From Sphingobacterium sp. UBA6711 (GTDB taxonomy: Bacteria; Bacteroidota; Bacteroidia; Sphingobacteriales; Sphingobacteriaceae), in assembly GCA_002454415.1 (NCBI GenBank), contig DKIT01000122.1, positions 5,907 to 11,200 of the forward strand: a DNA stretch of 5,294 nt, read 5' to 3'. This document shows positions 1 through 5,294 of this stretch, one piece after another. Below the pieces are notes generated by a model. That model was not told where the DNA came from. It saw nothing but the letters and a program-made list of their open reading frames with translations, and made no database searches. The position numbers and the translations under genes were made by a program. How positions within the stretch are numbered: the stretch's first letter is position 1; the number at the start of each line of letters is the position of its first letter.

Positions 1-3000
1 CTTAAAAGTTCCTAATAATTTAAAATATGTAACGATTAGCTATGTCGGGTACCAGCGTATTCAGGTACCGGTATTTCAGGATCATAAGACAATCTTGCTT
101 CAGCCAAGTGGTGAATCTTTGGATGAGGTGATCGTAACAGGTTATACGGATATCAAAAAACGTAAGAATACGACGGCATACAATAAAATCAATGTCACTG
201 ATATCAAACAAACAGGTGTCGCGTCAATCGACGAAATGTTGGCCGGTCAGGTCGCAGGCTTGCAGCTAAGTAATTTTAATGGCGGACCTAACAGCGCGCC
301 ACAGATCCGTATCCGGGGTACGGTATCACTCAATGGCACACAAGACCCATTATGGGTCATCGATGGCTTACCGATTGAAGGAGCTGAATTGCCCAAACGA
401 ATTGACAAAGACAATTTGAATAGCTTGAGTAATCTTCCGATTGCGGGTATCAATCCTGACGATATCGCCGATATTACGGTATTAAAGGATGCAGCGGCGA
501 CTTCCATCTATGGCGCGAGGGCGGCAAATGGGGTCATTGTGATTACCACAAAAAGAGGTAAGTCTGGGCCAGCAAAACTGCAGGTATCAGCAAATACCTT
601 TGTGACGCAACGTCCGGATTTCGGTCAACTCAACCTGATGGATGCCAATGAAAAAGTGGATTTTGAACTCTTGATGGCCGACCGTAGCGATTTAAATTAT
701 CGTACGGATAAGGGGGCGGTTATGCGTATCCTAACCAAAGCAAATGCATTGGATGCTTACCGTTCGGGTGGTTTGGCAGCCTTATCACCGGAAGTACAGC
801 AGTCGATTAGTCAATTGCGCACACAACAGACGGATTGGGGAAAAGAACTTTATCGTCAAGCCTTGAATCAGCAGTATTCAGCTTCAATTTCTGGTGGTAA
901 TGACGGGCATCGTTACTATTTGTCCAGCGGTTTTTACGATGAGAAGGGAGCAACAAAAGGTGCAGATCTTCGTCGTTATTCGCTTACCTTAAACAACGAC
1001 TTTACAATCAACGATCGTTTTAAGGCCGGTATTAATTTATTAGGATCCGTTTCAAATAGGCAGAACCCAATCCAGGATGACGATGCCTTTACTAATCCTA
1101 GTAATTATATGCGTTTGGTTAATCCATACTTGACTGTACGTGATCAAGCTGGTAAATACAATTATGATCCGGATATTGAAGGCTATGAAAAAGATACCTA
1201 TATTCCTTTCAATGCTATAGAAGAAAGGGAAAATACCAAATATACGTTAACGAATAAGGCACTGAAAGCGATTGGTTACCTGGAATATACCATTATTCCA
1301 CAATTGTCATTGCGCTCCGAATTTGGTTTACAGTTTGATGAAAACAGTACAGAAAAATTTGCCGATCAGGAAAGTTATAATACGCGCAAGTTGCGGGCTT
1401 CGACACGGTATTACGATTCTGCAACTAAAACGTATAAATATTTCTTGCCTACAGGAGGTAAGATCGAAAATATCAATAATAGTATCTTCCAATATAATTG
1501 GAAAACTTACCTAAAATATAACAAAACTTGGAACGACAGACATGAGCTGGAATTGATGGGAGGAACAGAGCTGCGCCGTAGTACGAATAAAGCAGTATCA
1601 ACCAAAGGTTTTGGCTACAATCCAGCGACTTTAACTACACAAAGTATTGTTTTTCCAAATAGTAATGATCAAACAAATTCCAAATTCCTTCAGTATAGTA
1701 AGGGATATATCGAGAACTCATATGCCTCTTTTTATGGAAATGCGACCTATACGTTTGATCGGAAATACAACGTCAATGGTAGTATTCGTTATGACGGCTC
1801 AAATATGTTCGGTGTAGATCCGCAATATCGTTTCTTACCAATCTGGTCTTTGTCCGGATCCTGGAACGTACTTGAGGAGGACTTCATCAAAGGAAAAACG
1901 GCGTTATCGGATCTCCGTTTACGTGCTTCCTACGGTATCCAGGGGAATGTGGACCGCAATACCTATCCATTTATCGTTGGAAGGTATGGAAATTCGACTT
2001 TAATTCCGGGTTATAATGAAGGAACAGTTACGGTTGAGATGCCTGCCAATGATAAATTACGTTGGGAGCGTACGCAATCTTATAATGCCGGAGTTGATCT
2101 AGGTCTATGGAAGAATAGATTGAATATTACTGTTGATTATTACAACAGAAAAAGTACCGACCTAATAGCTTATAGTGCATTGCCTTTAGAAAACGGTTTC
2201 CAGAATGTGCAGGTCAATTGGGCCTCAGCACGAAACCAAGGTGTAGAATTGACCATATCAAGCCGTCAGATTCAAACAGATAAATTCTCCTGGTCAACGG
2301 ACTTTAATATCGCACATAATGACAATAAGCTATTGAAGGTTATGAATGATCCGAAGGCTTATGCACCAGAGGCACAGGAAGGGCGCCCAATCAGTGGCCT
2401 ATATGTGCTGGAAACGGCTGGACTGGATAAAGATGGTGTGATGCAATTTAGAAATCAAGATGGATCGGTTTCAAGCTTTGAAGAGTTTTATGGTTTATAC
2501 GATCCTTGGGCTGATTTCTTGCCGGGTTATATGTCGCAAACCGACATGACAGCTGCAGAATACCGTTCTAAATTTAAATACAAAGGTAGTAAAGATCCGA
2601 AGTTTATTGGTGGAATGACCAACCGTTTCCGTTATGCTAACTTTGATCTTGCGATTTCTGCAGTTTTTAATTTGGAGCGTTGGGTAAGCCGTACCCCGAC
2701 TTATAATCCGGCTCTGGTAGACCGTGGGCAGAATTATACAACAGATCTTTTGAAGGCACTACAAGAGGGTGGTAATATGCCTGCTTTGGGAAGCATAAGT
2801 TCTGAATTCAATGATCGCTGGATGGCCTATGGGTGGTTGGAAAGCAATGATCCAATTAAATCATTCAATCTCTATGATATCTGGGCAAAGAAAATGAGCT
2901 ATGTCCGTATCAATAGCATTCGTTTAGGTTATACGCTCCCTGCTGCACTAAGTAAAAAAATTGGTGCAAGCAATTTACGCGTGAATGTAGAAGGGCGTAA

Positions 3001-3115
3001 CCTATTTGTCTTTGGAGCAAATTATGACGGATATTTTGATCCTGAAACTTACGGTAATTATTATGCACAACCGATCAGCAAGTCTTTCGCCTTCGGTCTG
3101 TCAGCGAGTTTTTAA
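1..3115 (+). CDS. SusC/RagA-family TonB-dependent outer-membrane transporter, 5' truncated by window edge
   Basis: This is the barrel subunit of a SusCD-type importer, which takes oligomeric nutrients across the outer membrane using TonB-ExbBD energy. The frame is open from base 2 to the TAA at 3113-3115, giving 1037 visible residues. A TTG at 95 could be called a start, but the upstream in-frame residues (ending TISYVGYQ...ILLQPSG) are the tail of a carboxypeptidase-regulatory-like domain, so the true start and signal peptide lie left of the window. Then come a TonB-box-like LDEVIVTGY (visible residues 40-48), the plug domain (about 55-190, with RIRGT at 103-107, PLWVIDGLPI, and the plug-end signature SIYGARAANGVIVITTKRG at 168-186), and a long beta-barrel. 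The barrel carries late SusC hallmarks: KDPKFIGG near 2591, YVRINSIRLGYTLP near 2897, and a final Phe (SASF) typical of BAM-assembled barrels. An estimated 70-100 residues are missing, more if an STN domain precedes. It is followed 21 bases later by its SusD partner. The substrate is not deducible. The family call is very secure. Confidence 0.96.
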   Translation, partial: LKVPNNLKYVTISYVGYQRIQVPVFQDHKTILLQPSGESLDEVIVTGYTDIKKRKNTTAYNKINVTDIKQTGVASIDEMLAGQVAGLQLSNFNGGPNSAPQIRIRGTVSLNGTQDPLWVIDGLPIEGAELPKRIDKDNLNSLSNLPIAGINPDDIADITVLKDAAATSIYGARAANGVIVITTKRGKSGPAKLQVSANTFVTQRPDFGQLNLMDANEKVDFELLMADRSDLNYRTDKGAVMRILTKANALDAYRSGGLAALSPEVQQSISQLRTQQTDWGKELYRQALNQQYSASISGGNDGHRYYLSSGFYDEKGATKGADLRRYSLTLNNDFTINDRFKAGINLLGSVSNRQNPIQDDDAFTNPSNYMRLVNPYLTVRDQAGKYNYDPDIEGYEKDTYIPFNAIEERENTKYTLTNKALKAIGYLEYTIIPQLSLRSEFGLQFDENSTEKFADQESYNTRKLRASTRYYDSATKTYKYFLPTGGKIENINNSIFQYNWKTYLKYNKTWNDRHELELMGGTELRRSTNKAVSTKGFGYNPATLTTQSIVFPNSNDQTNSKFLQYSKGYIENSYASFYGNATYTFDRKYNVNGSIRYDGSNMFGVDPQYRFLPIWSLSGSWNVLEEDFIKGKTALSDLRLRASYGIQGNVDRNTYPFIVGRYGNSTLIPGYNEGTVTVEMPANDKLRWERTQSYNAGVDLGLWKNRLNITVDYYNRKSTDLIAYSALPLENGFQNVQVNWASARNQGVELTISSRQIQTDKFSWSTDFNIAHNDNKLLKVMNDPKAYAPEAQEGRPISGLYVLETAGLDKDGVMQFRNQDGSVSSFEEFYGLYDPWADFLPGYMSQTDMTAAEYRSKFKYKGSKDPKFIGGMTNRFRYANFDLAISAVFNLERWVSRTPTYNPALVDRGQNYTTDLLKALQEGGNMPALGSISSEFNDRWMAYGWLESNDPIKSFNLYDIWAKKMSYVRINSIRLGYTLPAALSKKIGASNLRVNVEGRNLFVFGANYDGYFDPETYGNYYAQPISKSFAFGLSASF
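119..145 (+). other. Putative TonB box of the SusC-like transporter
   Basis: These codons encode LDEVIVTGY, at the junction between the end of the carboxypeptidase-regulatory-like domain and the plug. The stretch resembles classical TonB boxes (acidic residue, then hydrophobic-V-T) and the near-invariant LDEVVVTGY of SusC-family proteins. By family knowledge this periplasmic segment should bind the TonB C-terminal domain to power transport. The assignment is by resemblance and position only. Confidence 0.6.
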
Positions 3116-3136
3116 TTCTTTTAATTGATTTGTAAC

Positions 3137-4456
3137 ATGAAAAAAATAGTTTATTTTGGAATGGTCATGGCTGCTAGTGCATTGGCTTCCTGCAATAAAT
3201 ATTTAGATATACAACCGGTAGGAACTGTCATTCCTGCCTCGGAAAGTGATTTTAGAGGATTAATGACAAGTAGTTATACTGGTTTTCCTGCGCATAAGTC
3301 CTATTTGTCCTTACGTACGGATGAACTATTGTTGGATGAAAGTTCGACAGATGCGGCTAGAACCAAAGATATCTATCTTTGGAACGATCAAAACCCTGAT
3401 CCCGCAACAATTGCTTATCCTTATCTGGCATTTTACACTAGTATTTTTTATACCAACCAGGTCATCAGTACGATTGATGAGAAATTAGGAAGTAATGCCA
3501 CGGTAGATCAGATTAAAGGTGAAGCTTACTTAATGCGTGCTTATGCTCATTTTGAGTTGTTAAATCTTTACAGCGAGGTCTATTCAGGAAATAATGCAGG
3601 GCTTCGGGGCGTTCCTTTATCGACAAAGATTGACCTGGAACAACGTTTTGTTCCCGCGACCATTGGAGAGTCTTATGCTCAGATCCTGACGGATATGGAA
3701 AAAGGGACAGCATTAATGACCGTGGATGATCAGGCAAAAGGTGTTAATTATCGTTTTAGCAAACGCGCTGCTTTTGCCATGGCTTCACGTATTCATTTAT
3801 ATCGTGGAGAGTGGCAGCAAGCAATTGATGCTGCTAAAAAAGCTTTGGCTATAAATGACAAATTGGTTGATCTGAATGCTACAGGAAGTTTGTTGCCTAA
3901 CGATTTTGAATCAGCCGAGATGATTATGGCCCTTGAAAAAGTTTCCATTCCAGAAGTTCGCTCAAGCTCATTTATTTCGTCTTCTCTATTGTCGGCCTAT
4001 TCGGACGGTGATTTAAGAAAAGGTCGTTACTTCCAAAAGAGCGGCGGCGATTATGTCTCCCTCAAAGGTGGTGAAAATCGTTTTAACGTGAGTTTTAGAA
4101 ATGCTGATCTTTATTTGACTATGGCCGAATGTTACGTTCGTCTGGGAAATACAGCTGAAGCATTGAAATATCTGTCTGCATTAAAGAAAAACAGATTCAC
4201 CGCAGATGCATATGCCAAAGAAACTAAGTCTGATGCAAGTTTATCAAAGGAGCAATTGCTAGATGCGGTTATGCTGGAGCGCAAACGTGAACTGGCGCTG
4301 GAGGGACTACGTTGGTATGATCTAAAACGGACGACAAGACCGACGATCACCCATAGTAGCTTCGGCAGAACGGTAACCCTGCAGCAGAATGATCCTCGTT
4401 ATGTGATTCGTTATCCACAGGAAGCTATCAACAATAATCCCGATCTGTTGAAATAA
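3137..4456 (+). CDS. SusD/RagB-family nutrient-binding outer-membrane lipoprotein
   Basis: This is the surface-exposed lid of the SusCD complex, which captures substrate and closes over the SusC barrel. I chose the ATG at 3137 (439 aa) over a TTG at 3125 because MKK followed by a hydrophobic run gives a clean lipoprotein signal with lipobox LASC. The lipidated residue is Cys19, followed by the typical NKYLDIQP. Family features in order: helical N-terminal SusD-like domain with GEAYLMRAYAHFELLNLY (128-145), a TPR-like helix pair with FSKRAAFAMASRIHLYRG (207-224), NADLYLTMAECYVRLGN (322-338), ERKRELALEGLRWYDLKR (381-398), and a C-terminal YPQEAINNNP (426-435). At 439 residues it is at the short end for the family (often 450-600), but it ends normally and looks intact. 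It has no Shine-Dalgarno sequence, only an AT-rich leader, as is usual in Bacteroidota. It starts 21 bases after the SusC stop, so the two are almost certainly co-transcribed, and a terminator follows. No substrate can be assigned. Confidence 0.95.
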   Translation: MKKIVYFGMVMAASALASCNKYLDIQPVGTVIPASESDFRGLMTSSYTGFPAHKSYLSLRTDELLLDESSTDAARTKDIYLWNDQNPDPATIAYPYLAFYTSIFYTNQVISTIDEKLGSNATVDQIKGEAYLMRAYAHFELLNLYSEVYSGNNAGLRGVPLSTKIDLEQRFVPATIGESYAQILTDMEKGTALMTVDDQAKGVNYRFSKRAAFAMASRIHLYRGEWQQAIDAAKKALAINDKLVDLNATGSLLPNDFESAEMIMALEKVSIPEVRSSSFISSSLLSAYSDGDLRKGRYFQKSGGDYVSLKGGENRFNVSFRNADLYLTMAECYVRLGNTAEALKYLSALKKNRFTADAYAKETKSDASLSKEQLLDAVMLERKRELALEGLRWYDLKRTTRPTITHSSFGRTVTLQQNDPRYVIRYPQEAINNNPDLLK

Positions 4457-4486
4457 TTGATATTTTTTAAATCCTATATATATTAA
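4457..4486 (+). promoter_or_regulatory. Possible Bacteroidota-type promoter for the LytTR regulator
   Basis: TTG at 4457-4459, immediately after the susD stop, is followed after 19 bases by TATATTAA (4479-4486). The Bacteroidota consensus is roughly TTG or TTTG, a spacer of about 17-23 bases, then TAnnTTTG. The -7 box matches at TA and the first two T positions but not at the last two positions. Initiation would fall near 4491-4493, inside the left arm of the terminator hairpin. The match is weak in an AT-rich stretch and could be chance. It is listed because the regulator has almost no other space for a promoter of its own. Confidence 0.3.
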
Positions 4487-4517
4487 TCCATTTTCTTTTT
4501 AAGGAAATGGATTTTTT
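4485..4517 (+). terminator. Intrinsic terminator after the susCD operon
   Basis: AATCCATTT (4485-4493) pairs perfectly with AAATGGATT (4505-4513). The stem continues inward through a T-G wobble (4494/4504), C-G (4495/4503) and two T-A pairs, making 13 bp around a TTT loop (4498-4500). The 3' arm runs into a six-T tract (4512-4517). This is the form of a Rho-independent terminator, although the stem is AT-rich. It lies 28 bases past the susD stop and should end the susCD transcript. Its end is only 14 bases before the next start codon, so it might also act as an attenuator or leader structure for the regulator gene. Confidence 0.8.
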
Positions 4518-4531
4518 ATTACATTCAACCT

Positions 4532-5257
4532 ATGGGATGGAAAATACTGATAGTCGAAGACGAAGATTGGGCTTTTGTAGGTTTAAAGGAAATGCTGACA
4601 ACGCTATACGGCGAAACTGTGATGACTTTTTCCAATGCAAAAGAGATTCAGGAGGCCGTGGTAGCGATCAATAAGCAGCATTTTGACCTGATTTTCATGG
4701 ACATCCACCTCATGGATGGACTGAGCTTTGAGATTTTCAAGCAGGTGTCTGTCCATGTTCCCCTTATTTTTACAACCGCTTACGAACAATATGCTTTAGA
4801 GGCATATCAGAACCAGGGCTATGCCTATTTGTTAAAACCGTTTGACAGCGATGAGCTTGCACAGGTCATGAATCGTATCGAACCGCTACTACCCAAAGTC
4901 GAACCTAGGCTCAAACAGCGTTTTCTAGTAAAATATGGCAATTTTTTAAAATCGCTTGCTATTGTAGATATTGCGTATTTCATGGCCGAAGGAAAAGAAC
5001 TGTACGCTGTAGAGAAAGAATCTGGTATGACCTACATTATTGAAGATACAATCACACATTTAGTTACTCAGGTAGATCCTTTAGTATTCTTTCAGATCAA
5101 TCGAAAGTTCCTTGTGCGTATTGATGCTATTCAGTCCATGTTGAAGACGAGTAGAAATCGAATCAAATTAGAATTATTTCCCGCCCCCCCAGCGGGTATA
5201 GATGTTATTGTCAGCGAAGAAAGGTCCCCAAGCTTTCAACGATGGCTTGATCAGTAA
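4532..5257 (+). CDS. LytTR-family (LytR/AlgR-type) response regulator
   Basis: This encodes a 241-residue cytoplasmic two-component response regulator: a receiver domain (about 4-118) joined to a C-terminal LytTR DNA-binding domain (about 128-240). The receiver has all expected active-site residues: acidic E9/D10 in ILIVEDED, phospho-acceptor D57 in DLIFMDIHLMDG, T82 in FTTAYEQYA, and K102 in LLKPF. The LytTR part shows RFLVKYGNFLKSL, DIAYFMAEGKELYAV and the core FFQINRKFLVRIDAI (186-200). It ends with IVSEERSPSFQRWLD, as intact family members do. The ATG at 4532 puts beta-strand 1 at residues 4-9, as expected. No Shine-Dalgarno sequence is close enough; the AAGGA at 4501-4505 is too far away and lies inside the hairpin. 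The gene ends with tandem stops, TAA TAG. The usual partner is a LytS/YpdA-type histidine kinase, which is not in the window and may lie just downstream. Targets are unknown, and control of the adjacent susCD is possible but not shown. Confidence 0.95.
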   Translation: MGWKILIVEDEDWAFVGLKEMLTTLYGETVMTFSNAKEIQEAVVAINKQHFDLIFMDIHLMDGLSFEIFKQVSVHVPLIFTTAYEQYALEAYQNQGYAYLLKPFDSDELAQVMNRIEPLLPKVEPRLKQRFLVKYGNFLKSLAIVDIAYFMAEGKELYAVEKESGMTYIIEDTITHLVTQVDPLVFFQINRKFLVRIDAIQSMLKTSRNRIKLELFPAPPAGIDVIVSEERSPSFQRWLDQ

Positions 5258-5294
5258 TAGAGCATTCTTTTGCTTATTGTGTGTAATTTTTTTA

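Noticed and set aside
20..507. Minus-strand open frames at 20-211 and 247-507
   Set aside because: They lie opposite the recognisable regulatory-like and plug domains of the SusC gene, show no familiar protein features, and are shadows of its codons.
1272..1514. Plus-strand 80-codon open frame inside the SusC gene
   Set aside because: It is an out-of-frame shadow within an uninterrupted beta-barrel coding region and has no recognisable domain or initiation context.
3125..3136. TTG at 3125 as the SusD start
   Set aside because: It would add four residues (MICN) before a perfect lipoprotein signal that begins at ATG 3137, and nothing supports the longer form.
3513..4350. Minus-strand open frames at 3513-3737 and 4132-4350
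   Set aside because: Both are antisense to conserved SusD helices, and the composition is explained by the plus-strand codons.
4604..4789. Minus-strand 61-codon open frame within the regulator gene
   Set aside because: It is antisense to the conserved receiver domain, including the D57 region, with no independent support.
5258..5294. Possible terminator after the LytTR gene
   Set aside because: Only a 4-bp AGCA/TGCT stem (5261-5264 with 5271-5274) is seen, and the T-tract (about 5287-5293) is not adjacent to it. The window ends too soon to judge.
1..5294. CRISPR array, tRNA or rRNA gene, insertion sequence or phage-like element
   Set aside because: No spaced repeats, cloverleaf-like structure, transposase-like frame or terminal inverted repeats were seen. 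Nearly all the sequence is taken up by three normal genes.

Overview
The window looks like chromosomal DNA of a Bacteroidota bacterium, most likely of the Sphingobacteriaceae type (Sphingobacterium or Pedobacter-like). This rests on the SusC/SusD pair, which is characteristic of that phylum, on the moderate to low GC content, on the lack of Shine-Dalgarno sequences before the starts, and on the style of the LytTR regulator. The genus is an inference from protein style, not a search result.

All three genes are on the plus strand. Positions 1-3115 hold a SusC/RagA-family TonB-dependent outer-membrane transporter whose 5' end lies outside the window. The frame is open to the left edge, and the first visible residues are the end of the N-terminal carboxypeptidase-regulatory-like domain. 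After a 21-base gap, 3137-4456 encodes its partner, a SusD/RagB-family surface lipoprotein that acts as the lid and substrate-capture subunit. A 13-bp hairpin with a T-tract (4485-4517) lies just after susD and is a convincing intrinsic terminator. The third gene (4532-5257) encodes a complete LytTR-type response regulator with all receiver-domain active-site residues. The last 37 bases are non-coding and show nothing clear.

SusC and SusD should form one outer-membrane import complex for an oligomeric nutrient (glycan or peptide). The substrate cannot be told from this window, because no hydrolase, protease or other accessory gene lies between susD and the terminator. The regulator follows closely, but no histidine kinase is visible, so whether it controls the transporter is open.

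The most interesting detail is the 75-base susD-to-regulator gap. The terminator ends only 14 bases before the regulator's ATG. The regulator must therefore be read by readthrough, or from a promoter that overlaps the terminator. A weak Bacteroidota-like promoter match sits in the right place for the second option. Otherwise the window is an ordinary SusCD locus, and I found no clear sign of a new biological system.
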